The notes under the pieces: model-generated
Seen by the model: only the letters and a program-made list of their open reading frames with translations
What the model was told of the DNA's origin: nothing
Databases searched by the model: none
Program-made: the position numbers and the translations under genes
Shown here: one piece after another, positions 9,085 through 18,086 of the stretch
Layout: each line of letters starts with the position of its first letter
Numbering within the stretch: position 1 is the stretch's first letter
NCBI GenBank assembly: GCA_030447525.1
Contig: JAUJOR010000012.1
Location: 62,001 to 126,000 of the forward strand
DNA: 64,000 nt
Reading direction: 5' to 3'
DNA from: Chloroflexota bacterium
GTDB lineage: Bacteria; Chloroflexota; UBA11872; UBA12225

Positions 9085-10110
9085 TCACCGGCCCTCGCCG
9101 CGGGGATACCAGCAGGCCGCCGCGTGCCCCACCTGGCCCTCCCGGCCGACGTCTCCCAGCAGGGGCATCTCCGCCCGGCACTTGTCGGCGGCGTAGATGC
9201 AACGGGGGTTGAAGGGGCAGTTGTCCGGCAGGTCGATCAAGTCAGGGGGCAGTCCCTCGATGGGGATGAGGCGCTCCTTGCTGACGTCGTCCAGCCGGGG
9301 GACGCTGCGCAACAGGCCCATGCTGTAAGGGTGCGCCGGATCGCGGTAGAGGTCGAGCACGTTGGCCCGCTCGATCACCCGCCCGGCGTACATGACCATG
9401 ATGTCATCGCACATCCCGGCCACCACCCCGAGGTCATGGGTGATCAAGATAGTGGCCGTGCCAAACTCGTTGGAAAGGCTCCGGATGAGGTCGAGGATCT
9501 GGGCCTGGATGGTCACGTCCAGGGCCGTTGTCGGCTCGTCGGCGATGAGCAGCTGCGGGTTACAGGACAGGGCCATAGCGATCATCACCCGCTGGCGCAT
9601 GCCGCCGGAGAATTGATGCGGGTAGTCGTCCACACGGGTCTTGGCCGAGGGGATGCCCACCAGGTCGAGCAGCTCCACAGACCGCCGGCGGGCCTGTCTG
9701 CCGTCCATCCCCATATGCAGCTGCAGCGATTCGCTGATCTGCCGGTTGACGGTCAGCACCGGGTTGAGCGACGTCATCGGGTCCTGGAAGATCATGGCGA
9801 TCTTCCGCCCCCGCACCCGCCGGACCTGCTCCTCTGACATCCGTAGGATGTCCTGGCCTTCGAAGAGGACCTGGCCCCCCACGATCTTGCCCGGCGGGGA
9901 AGGGATCAGGCGCATGATGGAAAGGACGGTCTGGCTCTTGCCACAGCCCGACTCCCCGACGATCCCCAGCGTCTGCCCTGCATAGAGCTCGAAGGAGACG
10001 CCGTCCACCGCCTTGACCACGCCATCGGCGGTGAAGAACTGGGTGCGCAGGTCACGCACCGAGAGCAAGGGTTCGTCCCCTTGGGGGAGCGAGGGGCGCG
10101 GGAGGGTCAC
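9085..10110 (-). CDS. Oligopeptide/dipeptide-type ABC transporter ATP-binding protein (OppD/DppD-like)
   Basis: About 341 residues with Walker [12 protein letters not shown]-loop [12 protein letters not shown], signature [15 protein letters not shown], Walker [16 protein letters not shown]-loop [10 protein letters not shown], and a C-terminal CPFNPRC...C cluster. The reading frame is open to 10467, but the region before 10110 is low-complexity and lacks family similarity; a GTG at 10110 gives the normal OppD length, with GGAG 10 nt upstream. An ATG at 10320 would add 70 residues. The pair OppD/OppF forms a heterodimeric ATPase driving import of peptides or, in some lineages, oligosaccharides. 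Confidence 0.85.
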   Translation of the reverse strand: MTLPRPSLPQGDEPLLSVRDLRTQFFTADGVVKAVDGVSFELYAGQTLGIVGESGCGKSQTVLSIMRLIPSPPGKIVGGQVLFEGQDILRMSEEQVRRVRGRKIAMIFQDPMTSLNPVLTVNRQISESLQLHMGMDGRQARRRSVELLDLVGIPSAKTRVDDYPHQFSGGMRQRVMIAMALSCNPQLLIADEPTTALDVTIQAQILDLIRSLSNEFGTATILITHDLGVVAGMCDDIMVMYAGRVIERANVLDLYRDPAHPYSMGLLRSVPRLDDVSKERLIPIEGLPPDLIDLPDNCPFNPRCIYAADKCRAEMPLLGDVGREGQVGHAAACWYPRGEGR

Positions 10111-10386
10111 AGCCCCTTCACTCCGCTCAAAGCCCGCCGTCAGCGGGGCAAAGGAGCTGTGCCGGCCGGCCGCGGAGAACGGGCGACAGTTGGCAGATAG
10201 TCCGTGGAAGCATGGAGGGGTGAGAGGCCCCGGAGACAGCTCCACCAGGGATACGTCCAATTCTAGGGGCGCTGGGGGCACGACGCAACTCCCCGGCCTG
10301 GTCCCGTTCCGAGAGTCCATGGCGCCCCCGGGCCAGCGCCGCCCTCGCCGCTCGCGGGCGTTACCTACGTGCGTTATAACCGAGCG

Positions 10387-11199
10387 ATGACTCCTCTCCG
10401 GCGCCACGCCCGGGACGCGGCCGGGACGCGGCCCCTCCCCGCCACACCGGCGGCCAGGCCGTCCCATCTCCTGATGGCCGTGGTAGGTACCTTCATCGCG
10501 GTGCTGGGGCTGCTATCCCTCCTCGCCTGCGGGGACAACGCCATGCCCGCCCCCTCTGCCGTCGTGCGTCCCTCCATGGGCGGAAGGGGGGAGAGCCAGG
10601 CGCTCCCCGGGGCGCCGGCGCCGGAGGCCCTCTCCCTGCGCTGGATGTCCACCGAGTACTTCGTCGGTGGTCCCGGCGATCCGGTGATCGAGCTGCGGAT
10701 CATCGTCGGCAACGACGACCGGCGTGGGCGCAACACGGACAGCACCACCATCCTTTGGGAGCCGTCCTTTGCCCAGCACACCACGTTCTTGTCCAGCGAC
10801 CCTCCCGCGTGGCGCGTGCGGGTGGACGAGCAGGGCTGGGGCGTCCTAGACACGGCCGGCGTCCTGGGGCAGCGCCGGGGTACCTTCCGGCTGTGGTTCA
10901 CCAAAGGCGACGATACCGTCTACGAGCCACGGGTCAAGGTGGTGGCGAATGGTGACATCGTGATCGCTGAGACCGATGCCACCCCGTCACACCGTCGCCG
11001 TGGCCGTCTTACCGCGGCGCAGACCGTCTTCGAGCGGGGCCCGCTGGCCCTGGTTGCCGACGCGGCCGGGATCCTGCCCGGGGACGGGCGCGGGGCCTTC
11101 CACTTAGGCGCCGGCATAGGGGTGCTCTTGATCGGCGCCGCCGCTACCGGCGGGCTGGCGGCCTTACGGCTCTCCAGCCGCTTTGCTCGGCCGTACTGA
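10387..11199 (+). CDS. Membrane-anchored protein of unknown function
   Basis: About 270 residues. The N-terminus has a basic stretch, then a hydrophobic segment ending LLSLLACGD, resembling a lipobox or signal anchor. A beta-rich exported domain of about 160 residues follows, with the sequence VIELRIIVGNDD, and a final helix (about 240-262) before a basic tail, so it may be anchored at both ends. No family is recognised. The start ATG at 10387 has no clear Shine-Dalgarno sequence; TATAAC lies at 10375-10380, a spacing that would fit a leaderless mRNA. It is divergent from the OppD gene. Confidence 0.6.
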   Translation: MTPLRRHARDAAGTRPLPATPAARPSHLLMAVVGTFIAVLGLLSLLACGDNAMPAPSAVVRPSMGGRGESQALPGAPAPEALSLRWMSTEYFVGGPGDPVIELRIIVGNDDRRGRNTDSTTILWEPSFAQHTTFLSSDPPAWRVRVDEQGWGVLDTAGVLGQRRGTFRLWFTKGDDTVYEPRVKVVANGDIVIAETDATPSHRRRGRLTAAQTVFERGPLALVADAAGILPGDGRGAFHLGAGIGVLLIGAAATGGLAALRLSSRFARPY

Positions 11200-11373
11200 C
11201 CGCCGCACGAGGCACTACCGGCCGGTGCCTGGCTCACGTACCCTACCGTCGGGAGCTCGAAACCGTGGCTCCCTCTAGCGGCCTATGGAGCGATCAGTCG
11301 GACGGCGGGAATAATCGCTCCGCCACCGGGACAGTCATCACCGGCGCTCAGGAGCGGCTCTGCACACCGGGCC

Positions 11374-11568
11374 TTAGGAGGCCCGCTCGCCCATCAGCTT
11401 CTTGGCCCGATTGATCGCCCCGCGCGCCGTCGTGCAGCCGAACGAGATTCGCTCGCCGTGCACCCACACGGAAAAGGCCTGCTTCCCGGCCTGGGTGGTG
11501 TAGGGGCGCAACTCCCAGCCTTCGGGGAGCCCCTGCGCTTCCGCATGCTGCGCCTGCACCGTAGTCAT
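11374..11568 (-). CDS. Small conserved-looking protein, 64 residues
   Basis: The protein has the core GWELRPYTTQAGKQAFSVWV followed by GCTTARGAINRAKKLMGER, with no membrane segment. It is not recognised; the layout (aromatic strand, then a basic helix) recalls small nucleic-acid-binding or phage-type accessory proteins, but this is only an impression. Coding is supported by a strong purine-rich site GGAGGAGCAGGAG directly before the ATG. It sits alone between a membrane protein and a TIM-barrel gene. Confidence 0.6.
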   Translation of the reverse strand: MTTVQAQHAEAQGLPEGWELRPYTTQAGKQAFSVWVHGERISFGCTTARGAINRAKKLMGERAS

Positions 11569-11884
11569 CTCCTGCTCCTCCTCTAGCCCCTGAGGGCGTC
11601 GGCCCTATCGCCTGAGGGCCCAGGCATCGTGTGCTCCCCATTCATGTCATCCCCTCGCCGCCACGCAAGGGGAACGGGCACGGCTCACGCACCTTGTGAC
11701 AGAATACACAAAGTCCGAGGTCTTGTACAGCTTCATGAGCAGCTCAGCCCCAAGGGGCGTCCCTGTGGGGGGAACGTTGCGCCGGCCTGAGTTGACCGTT
11801 ATCCTGCCACCGATGCGAACCTTCCCCCGTGGCGTGGCCGGCAGGCCGCTCCCTGCGGCAGCGATCTAAGAGGCTGCGCCCACT
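11569..11884. other. Intergenic, 316 bp without recognised genes
   Basis: This gap separates a small minus-strand gene from the plus-strand isomerase. It includes the purine-rich ribosome binding site of the small gene at its left end. No tRNA, strong hairpin or well-spaced promoter was seen. Open frames here look non-coding. Confidence 0.4.
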
Positions 11885-12745
11885 ATGCGTGCCGGCGTCG
11901 TCGGACTCTTGCCCCGTCAACCGAGTGCCATCACTCCGGAGCACGTCGTGCGTCTCCAGGAGCTGGGATTCACGGGCGCCTCCATCTCCCTTCCTGCCCC
12001 CGACGACGTACGGGAGGCCGACCTCGTCCATGCGCGCGATGTCCTGGCCGAGGGGGGCATCCGTATTGCCCAGGCCAGCGCCGCCTACCCGGCCCTCGTC
12101 CATCCTGACGCCGGGCAACGGGCCCAGGGCGTGCGCCTCGTCCAGCAGGCCTGCCGCGCCGCCCGCTCGTTAGACGCCGTCTATCTCCTCGTCCGCTCGG
12201 GGAGCGTGAATCTAGGGGGCAACTACTTTCCCCACCGGGAGAACCACAGCCAGGCCACCACCGACCGGCTCGTCGAGAGCTTGCGCCAGGTGTGCGTCGC
12301 CGCCGAGACGGAAGGGGTGACCCTGGGGCTGGAATGCCACGTCATCACCACCCTGGAATCCCCGGAAAAGGTGCGCCAGATCATCGATGCCGTGGGCTCG
12401 CCGGCGCTGCGCTATAACGCCGACCCGGTCAACTTCGTCGCCTCCTTTCAGGATGCCTACGACAGCGCCGCCGTGCTTCAGCGGGTGTTCGACCACCTCG
12501 GCCCGTACGTCGTCAGCGCGCACGTCAAGGACGTCTGTCTAGGGGACCGCTTGATCGTGCACATCGACGAGTGCGTCCCGGGCGAGGGGATCTTCGACCT
12601 CCTCACCTTTATGCGCCTCTACGAGCGGCAGCATCCGGACGGCTTCGCCTTGATCGAGCACCTACCGGACAGCAAGATCCCGGCGGCGAAGCGGGCGCTC
12701 GACGCCGTTCTCGCCCAAGCCGGCATCCCCTGGAAGACGGACTAG
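11885..12745 (+). CDS. Sugar phosphate isomerase/epimerase family TIM barrel
   Basis: This 286-residue protein belongs to the xylose isomerase-like / AP-endonuclease-2 fold. Metal-binding positions are suggested by LGLECHVITTLESPE (Glu), LRYNADPVNFV (Asp), VVSAHVKDVCLGD (His/Asp) and GFALIEHLP (Glu), in the usual order along the barrel. Such enzymes isomerise or epimerise sugars, inosose or hydroxypyruvate-type compounds using a divalent metal. It is followed by an SDR and an amidohydrolase, and by a second member of the same family on the opposite strand at 15192-16055. The specific substrate cannot be read from sequence. Confidence 0.82.
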   Translation: MRAGVVGLLPRQPSAITPEHVVRLQELGFTGASISLPAPDDVREADLVHARDVLAEGGIRIAQASAAYPALVHPDAGQRAQGVRLVQQACRAARSLDAVYLLVRSGSVNLGGNYFPHRENHSQATTDRLVESLRQVCVAAETEGVTLGLECHVITTLESPEKVRQIIDAVGSPALRYNADPVNFVASFQDAYDSAAVLQRVFDHLGPYVVSAHVKDVCLGDRLIVHIDECVPGEGIFDLLTFMRLYERQHPDGFALIEHLPDSKIPAAKRALDAVLAQAGIPWKTD

Positions 12746-12896
12746 TGCGCTGTCACAGCTCATCTGGGGGCCTCCCCGCGCCGGCGCTCGCCCCCAACAG
12801 CCGCTTGACACAGCGCGCGGGTGCGGGGTGGGTGCGCCTGCCAGGGCTTTCCCTAGCTGCCGGCAACCGGTATCCCACGCAAGGAGTGACTCTGAG

Positions 12897-13646
12897 ATGA
12901 CGGCCGGAATACTCGAGGGCAAGGTGGCGCTGATCACGGGCGGGGCGCGGGGTATTGGTGGTGCCACCGCCAGGCGGTTTGTCTCCGAAGGGGCCAGGGT
13001 GGCCATCGGCGACCTCCTGGCCCATGAGGCCTCTGAGACCATTGAAGCCATCAAGGGCGCCGGGGGCCAGGCGGTGTTCGTGCAGACAGACGTGACCCGA
13101 GAAGAAGACTGCCGCCGCCTGGCAGGGGCGGCGGCCGAGCAGTTCGGCCGCCTCGACGTCGTCGTCACCTCCGCCGGTATCCTCCATGGGGCCTACGTGG
13201 GGCTGGAAGACCTCGATCTAGAGACGTTCGAGCGCGTCCAGGCGGTGAACGTGCGGGGCACCTTCTTGACCGTGAAGCACGCCGTCCCCCACATCAAGCG
13301 CAGCGGTGGGGGCGTGGCGCTGTGTATCTCCTCCGGCGCCGGCGTCAGGGGCCCCAGCTCTTCCATTGCCTACGGGACGAGCAAGGCCGGCGTCCACGGC
13401 CTGGTGATGACCCTCCAACCGCGCCTGGAGCAGCAGGGCATCCGCGCGCATGCCATCTGTCCCGGCAGTATCGATACCCCTCTCAAGCGAGAGAACGTCG
13501 CCGACGCGGCGCGGGCCGCCGGGCGGGAAGTCCCTCAGGCGCTGGCGAACGCCAGCCTCGGCGATCCCGACGGCGTGGCCCGGATACTCGCCTTTCTCGC
13601 CAGCGAGGACGCCGACTTCGTCCGCGGTACTATCTTCACTCGCTGA
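12897..13646 (+). CDS. Short-chain dehydrogenase/reductase
   Basis: A 249-residue classical SDR. The cofactor loop is TGGARGIGGATA, with GDL after beta-2, which favours NAD. It has NVRGT, a catalytic Ser in ISSGAGV, Tyr-x3-Lys in AYGTSKAG, and CPGSIDTPLK. It ends at RGTIFTR, a common terminus in one SDR group, so it looks complete. AAGGAG lies 10 nt upstream of the ATG. It sits between an isomerase and an amidohydrolase, so probably oxidises a sugar- or polyol-derived alcohol in the same catabolic route. Confidence 0.85.
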   Translation: MTAGILEGKVALITGGARGIGGATARRFVSEGARVAIGDLLAHEASETIEAIKGAGGQAVFVQTDVTREEDCRRLAGAAAEQFGRLDVVVTSAGILHGAYVGLEDLDLETFERVQAVNVRGTFLTVKHAVPHIKRSGGGVALCISSGAGVRGPSSSIAYGTSKAGVHGLVMTLQPRLEQQGIRAHAICPGSIDTPLKRENVADAARAAGREVPQALANASLGDPDGVARILAFLASEDADFVRGTIFTR

Positions 13647-13653
13647 GAGAGTG

Positions 13654-14406
13654 ATGGACGTCGTCGATACCCACGGTCATCTCGGCCCTTCGCCCACCGG
13701 CAGCAGCGGCGAGACGACTGAGGAAGAAGTGCTGGCGGCCATGGCGGCGCAGGGGGTGACCACCACCCTGGTGATGCCCCAGTCACTGCAGCCGGACGAG
13801 CGCGTGGTGCATGATCGCATCGCCCGCTTCGCGGCCACCAACCCCGGACGCATCTATGGCATGGCCAGCATCTCCCCCCTGTGGGAGGAGGCGCCCTACT
13901 ATGCCGAAGCGCGTCGCTGCGTGCGGGAGCTGGGCTTCAAGGCCCTCAAGCTCCACCCCGGCTCGTATAACACTGCCCCAACGCAACCGCGGGCGGAGAA
14001 GTGCTTTCGTGCCGCCGCCGAGCTGGGGGTGCCCTTGATCATCCACACCGGCCTGGGCGCCCCGCCGGCCTTGCCGGCCCTGGTCATTCCCCGCGCCCGG
14101 CAGTTCCCCCACCTCCCGATCGTCCTAGCCCACGCCGGGTTCGTCGCCTACGCCGACGAGGCCCTGGTGGTGGCCCAAGAGTGCGCCAACGTCTACCTGG
14201 AGCCGTCCTGGTGCCAGTTCTACCAGGCCCGGCGGATGGTGGCGGCCATCGGCAGCGAGCGCATGCTGATGGGCTCGGATCACCCGCCCAACCTGGCCGT
14301 GGAGCTGGCCAAATGGCGTGCCACCGGCATCAGCCCCGAGCACCTGGCCAACGTCTTCGGCCATACCCCCCGGCGCCTGTTTGGTTTGCCCGACCCCACC
14401 GTCTGA
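13654..14406 (+). CDS. Amidohydrolase family (metal-dependent hydrolase)
   Basis: About 250 residues of an amidohydrolase-2/TatD-like TIM barrel: DTHGHLG at the N-terminus gives metal ligands; KALKLHPGSYN is the beta-4 region; IIHTGLG and VLAHAGF give the two later His ligands; MGSDHPP gives the final Asp. Family members hydrolyse lactones, amides or decarboxylate aromatic acids. It starts 7 bp after the SDR (GTG at 13651 is an alternative start), so both are co-translated. A lactonase step after SDR oxidation of a sugar is a reasonable inference but is unproven. Confidence 0.83.
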   Translation: MDVVDTHGHLGPSPTGSSGETTEEEVLAAMAAQGVTTTLVMPQSLQPDERVVHDRIARFAATNPGRIYGMASISPLWEEAPYYAEARRCVRELGFKALKLHPGSYNTAPTQPRAEKCFRAAAELGVPLIIHTGLGAPPALPALVIPRARQFPHLPIVLAHAGFVAYADEALVVAQECANVYLEPSWCQFYQARRMVAAIGSERMLMGSDHPPNLAVELAKWRATGISPEHLANVFGHTPRRLFGLPDPTV

Positions 14407-14413
14407 CCCACGC

Positions 14414-14500
14414 TTCCTCGTTGGGCTTCCTCGTTGGGCTTCCTGCGGGCGCTCCCTGCAGGCGCCTCAGCGAACGGTGAAACATCCCCGCAGGGAGCGC
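14414..14500. repeat. Tandem 13-mer followed by a long hairpin
   Basis: TTCCTCGTTGGGC is repeated at 14414-14426 and 14427-14439, and a partial third copy follows. Next, GCGCTCCCTGC (14449-14459) forms an exact inverted repeat with 14490-14500 around a 30-nt loop. It lies just after the amidohydrolase stop and could end or stabilise that transcript. Confidence 0.5.
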
Positions 14501-14608
14501 GGCGCTCTGAGACATCGCACCTGAAACTTGAGATGGCGGACCAGATTTCGGACCTGAGAGAGGTATGCCGTGCCGTCGTTGCGCGCCCACATGGTCTTTC
14601 TGAGCGAG

Positions 14609-14845
14609 CTACGTGACGTCCTGGTCGGGGCGCTCACGTTCGGCGGCGTAGCCTAAACAGGCCTGGATGTCTTCCGCCGTCAGGTACGGGAAGTCTGCCA
14701 GGATCTCCTCCTCAGACATGCCCGCGGCGAGATAGGAGAGCACGTCGTAGACCGTGATCCGCAGCCCCCTGATGGTAGGCCTCCCACTCCGTTTGCCGGG
14801 CTCGAGCGTGATGCGTTCCTGGTACGATCGGTCGGGTGTGCTCAC
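14609..14845 (-). CDS. DUF433 domain protein (antitoxin-like)
   Basis: A 78-residue protein matching DUF433: ERITLEPGKRSGRPTIRGLR, then a helix-turn-helix-like YDVLSYLAAGMSEEEILADF and YLTAEDIQACLGYAAERE. GTG at 14845 is chosen because GAGGAGGCGAAC immediately precedes it. DUF433 proteins are often antitoxins paired with a PIN-like DUF5615 ribonuclease downstream. Here the 200 bp downstream hold only repeats, so the partner appears missing and the gene is an orphan. Confidence 0.8.
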   Translation of the reverse strand: MSTPDRSYQERITLEPGKRSGRPTIRGLRITVYDVLSYLAAGMSEEEILADFPYLTAEDIQACLGYAAERERPDQDVT

Positions 14846-15191
14846 GTTCGCCTCCTCGATCTCGGCGTACCGCAGACGAGGAAATTGAGCACCGTCACTC
14901 GCAGGCGAGATCACCTGGGATCTGAGCATCCGCCCGTGGATCAGGCGCCGATCGCCGATCCCAATGACATTCCAGAGCCAATGGATGAAGCAGCGGCGGC
15001 TGACTACTCGACGCACGGCTTCGCCGCCGAGGTGCTCGACCAACTCCCAGACGAGACGGAGCACCTCACCGGATCGTTCGTGCGCCTGCTTGAGGAGCGG
15101 CGAGAAATTGCTGGGCGTGGTGCCAGCCCGGCCGTTCTGGGGCCTGCCAGGCTACGACCCGGTGAAGAGTGATCCCGCCAGGGGCGGTTGA
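14846..15191. other. Intergenic, 346 bp, possible small plus-strand ORF
   Basis: The stretch between the DUF433 gene and the TIM-barrel gene has one candidate: a plus-strand frame from ATG 14981 to 15172 whose product is acidic (YSTHGFAAEVLDQLPDETEH). It has no good ribosome binding site and no recognised family. It may be a remnant of a lost partner gene. Confidence 0.25.
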
Positions 15192-16055
15192 TTAGGTGAG
15201 GGTCAGGCCGGCGCGGGAGGCCACCGCGGTGATTGCCTCCATGCCCAGGCGGGCGCTGGTCTCGGCGTCTACGTCGGCCAGGCGAGGGCCGAGAACCTCC
15301 ATGCCCACGAAGCCGTCAAATCCGGTGGCGTCGATCGCCCGCAGCCAGTCGGCTAAGGGGATCACCCCTTCGCCGGGGACGAGCCGGTCGGCGTCGATGA
15401 GGCGCTCGCGCGGGGCGTCCTTGGCGTCGTTGATGTGCAGCAGAACGATGCGCTCGGCTGGGGTCTGTCTGATGGTGTCCAGGGTGTCCCCGGCGGCGTA
15501 CCAGTGGTACGAGTCTAGCGTCAGGCCGACACTCCCCAGGGGGCTGCCGGCACCCGCCTCATCTAGCAGCTCGTTGGCTTCGGCCATGGACTGGATAAAG
15601 GCGTAGGGTCGATCGGGGTGCAGGGTCTTCACACCCAGGAACTCGATACCCAGCCGTACCCCGCTGCCGTCCAGGGCGGCGTCCACCTGGCGGACGCGTT
15701 GCACCACCAGGGGCCAGAGCACGTCTTTGGGCTCGGTGGCTCGATTCCACAGCACCGTCACCGTGCGCGTCGCCCCCAGGGCGGCGGCTTGCCTGGCCCG
15801 CTCCGGGACTTGCTCCAGCGCCGGGGCGAACTCCGTTTCCGGGGCCAGGAGGTTGCTCCCCAGGATGCCCCCGGCAGTGGAAGGGGCGACCCCATAGCGG
15901 GCGAACATGGCGGCGCCGTCGGCGTTCTGCAGCTCGTTCAGGCCGAAGTCCAGGCCGGGGTAGCCGTACTTCTGGGCCAGGGCTGCCTTTTCTTCAAGGG
16001 TCAGCTTGGCGTTGCGGAGCTGCGAGCCGTGTAGCGTCGGTCGGATGCGTCCCAT
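15192..16055 (-). CDS. Sugar phosphate isomerase/epimerase family TIM barrel
   Basis: The 287-residue protein has the barrel motifs GLDFGLNELQ, RLGIEFLGVKTL (metal Glu), LTLDSYHWYAAGD (Asp/His), VLLHINDAKDAPRERLID (His/Asp) and FVGMEVLG (Glu). The HxNDA...R and final ME order is typical of IolE/IolI/hydroxypyruvate isomerase relatives. GAGGAGG lies 7 nt upstream of the ATG. It is encoded opposite to a similar enzyme, an SDR and an amidohydrolase at 11.9-14.4 kb, so it probably belongs to the same polyol or sugar-acid breakdown module. Substrate unknown. Confidence 0.82.
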   Translation of the reverse strand: MGRIRPTLHGSQLRNAKLTLEEKAALAQKYGYPGLDFGLNELQNADGAAMFARYGVAPSTAGGILGSNLLAPETEFAPALEQVPERARQAAALGATRTVTVLWNRATEPKDVLWPLVVQRVRQVDAALDGSGVRLGIEFLGVKTLHPDRPYAFIQSMAEANELLDEAGAGSPLGSVGLTLDSYHWYAAGDTLDTIRQTPAERIVLLHINDAKDAPRERLIDADRLVPGEGVIPLADWLRAIDATGFDGFVGMEVLGPRLADVDAETSARLGMEAITAVASRAGLTLT

Positions 16056-16131
16056 CAGGGCCTCCTCGATCTTCAGGACTCAGTGTCCAGCACGCCCGGC
16101 CGGCGGCACGATGGAGCATGTTCCCACCGGT

Positions 16132-17271
16132 CTAGGGGATCGGCGGTCCCGATCCCGGGCGCCGCTGGCGCTTACGCAAGAAGGCTTCCAGGGCCTCGAC
16201 GACGGCCGCGCCACTGGGCAGCTCGCCAGGCGGGTTGCGGGTCTCGGCCCCGTCGTCGTCATCATCGTCGTCGTACTGCCGCTCCAGCTCCTTGACGTAG
16301 GCCAGGGCTTCCGGATCCTTGGAGACGGCATCCTGCACCTGCTCCGAGAAGCGGGTAGCGGCCTCGTCCAGCAGATCGAGGTCCAGCGTCAGGTGCAGCA
16401 CTCGCGCCACCTCGCGCAGGATACGGGCAGCGACCACCGGATTGGGATTGGCCGAGATGTAGTGTGGCGCCCGGCCCCAGAACGTCGCCACCGGGTACCC
16501 CGCCTCGGCGAACCGGCTGGTCAGGAGGGTGATGATCCCGGTTGGCCCTTCATAGCGGGCGGTGTGGAAGGTCAACCCCTGGAGCAGAGGGTGCAGCTCC
16601 GGGTTGGCGGCGTAGTTGTTCACGCGCGGGGGCATGGTGTGCGGGATGTCCTCGAAATAGGCCCCCAGGGCAATGACCAGCTGCACGCCGGTGCGCCGGG
16701 CCACCTCCAAGACCATCTCGCTGAACTGCCGCCAACGCAGATCCGGCTCCGTGCCCAGGAGGACGACTAGGTCGCGGGCGTCGGGGTCGTCACTTGGATC
16801 GATGCAGGCGAAAAACTCGTTCGTCGGCCACTCGATCCGGCGCCGGCCCCGGCGGGTGAGCCGCACGTGCGGGCGGCGGTCGGTGAAGACGAAGAACTCC
16901 TCTGAGTCGATCGAAGCGAAACGCGTCCCGTCGAGCTGCGACTTGACCACTTGCGCCGCCGTGCTGGCCGCTTCCCCGGCGTCATTCCATCCCTCGAAGG
17001 CCATCAAGAGCACCGGGTTCCGCAGGGTGGGGATGTTGTGTAGCGTCAGGTGGGGGAGGATCCGCGGCTCGCGCGGCTCGCGCGGCTCTCCGGCCCGGGT
17101 GGCCCGAGTCCCCCGCGGTCGGGGCGTGCGGATCCGCGGCGTCACACCGGGTGCGCCAGGCTCGGGTGTGCCCGCACTCTCCGGCGCGTCGCCGGGACTC
17201 TGGGGGACGCCACTCCCCCCGCCCGGCCCGGACTCTCCGGCATCGTTGTGCAGCGCTCTCGACTCTGCCAT
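16132..17271 (-). CDS. PAC2 family protein
   Basis: About 379 residues. A disordered Arg/Pro/Gly-rich N-terminus of about 70 residues precedes a PAC2 (proteasome assembly chaperone 2-like) domain: LLMAFEGWNDAGEAAS, EEFFVFTDRRPHVR, PDLRWRQFSEMV, ALGAYFEDIPHTMPP and GYPVATFWGRAPHYI. The C-terminus has an acidic run of eight Asp. Bacterial PAC2 proteins are widespread in Actinobacteria and Chloroflexota and lack a settled role; some act as ATP-dependent or membrane-stress factors. The start is ATG 17271; a GTG two codons earlier is possible. TATCAT at 17286-17291 could be a -10 element. Confidence 0.88.
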   Translation of the reverse strand: MAESRALHNDAGESGPGGGSGVPQSPGDAPESAGTPEPGAPGVTPRIRTPRPRGTRATRAGEPREPREPRILPHLTLHNIPTLRNPVLLMAFEGWNDAGEAASTAAQVVKSQLDGTRFASIDSEEFFVFTDRRPHVRLTRRGRRRIEWPTNEFFACIDPSDDPDARDLVVLLGTEPDLRWRQFSEMVLEVARRTGVQLVIALGAYFEDIPHTMPPRVNNYAANPELHPLLQGLTFHTARYEGPTGIITLLTSRFAEAGYPVATFWGRAPHYISANPNPVVAARILREVARVLHLTLDLDLLDEAATRFSEQVQDAVSKDPEALAYVKELERQYDDDDDDDGAETRNPPGELPSGAAVVEALEAFLRKRQRRPGSGPPIP

Positions 17272-17528
17272 GATCACTCTTGTGATGATACCCGGCCGGT
17301 CTTGGTCCGTTCAGAACCCCTTGCGGCCCCCGCGGCGCGCCGACCTGCTCCCCCGTCTGACCGGGCCCCTTTCCGGCGCCGTCGCGTCAGGGGGCGGCAG
17401 CCACAGTCTCTAAAGCGCGGCGCGCGCCTAACCGCTCCAGCGCGCCGGCGATGCATGTCCTGGTGACGAAGCGAGCATTTCCACACCCGTCTCAAGGCCC
17501 CCCGCCCCCGGCGACGTGCGCGGAGAGG

Positions 17529-18086
17529 TTAGCCGGTGGGGCAGTGCAGATGGTGCCAGGCTCGGTAGAGCCCCACCAGGCTGAAGGCTTGCTGGATCTC
17601 GCTCGCCTGCGCCTGTCGGAGCGCTTCCGCCAGGGGTACCGTCTTGACTGCCAGCTCCTCCGTTTCGTCCGGCGTGGCCTGGCCTGCGACCAGGTCTTGG
17701 GCCAGGTAGAGGTAGCCCCGCTGGTCGGTGACGCTGTTGGAGATGTGGCAGTCTCCTAAGGGAGTCCATTGCTGCGCCACCAGGCCCGTCTCCTCACGCA
17801 GCTCCCGTGCCGCGCCGGCTAGCAGGTCTTCACCGCGGGCGCTGTAGCCGGTGACGATCTCCCAGGAATATTCATCCATGGTGTAGCGGTACTGTCCCAC
17901 GAGGTGCACCAGGTGGTCGGGCGTCACGGCCACGACGCCCACTGCAGGGGTTGTCTCGATTACCCCGTAGATCCCCAAGGTCCCGTTGGGCCGGATCACC
18001 TGATCCTCTCGCACGCGGATCCATGGGTTGTGGTAGACCTCGCGCGTGCCCGTGACCTGCCAGGGACCCCGCCGCTGGATGGTCAC
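17529..18086 (-). CDS. Nudix hydrolase (ADP-ribose/nucleotide-sugar pyrophosphatase-like)
   Basis: A 185-residue protein with a complete Nudix box at residues 80-102, GYSARGED followed seven residues on by RELREETGL. That is the G-x5-E-x7-REUxEExGU pattern which binds Mg. The upstream strand motif SWEIVTGY resembles ADP-ribose pyrophosphatases, which have EIPAG there. Likely substrate: ADP-ribose or another nucleoside diphosphate derivative. Its first four bases overlap the end of the preceding small gene (ATGA), so the two are translationally coupled. Confidence 0.88.
   Translation of the reverse strand: MTIQRRGPWQVTGTREVYHNPWIRVREDQVIRPNGTLGIYGVIETTPAVGVVAVTPDHLVHLVGQYRYTMDEYSWEIVTGYSARGEDLLAGAARELREETGLVAQQWTPLGDCHISNSVTDQRGYLYLAQDLVAGQATPDETEELAVKTVPLAEALRQAQASEIQQAFSLVGLYRAWHHLHCPTG

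Noticed and set aside
10111..10467. 120-residue N-terminal extension of the OppD-like ATPase
   Set aside because: Arg/Pro/Gly-rich with no family similarity; the GTG at 10110 gives the normal length and has an upstream GGAG.
14609..14845. Toxin-antitoxin module around DUF433
   Set aside because: No PIN-like toxin gene is found on either side, so only an orphan antitoxin-like gene is supported.
16006..16770. 254-codon plus-strand frame opposite PAC2
   Set aside because: Antisense shadow of the PAC2 gene; the motifs and codon phase support the minus strand.
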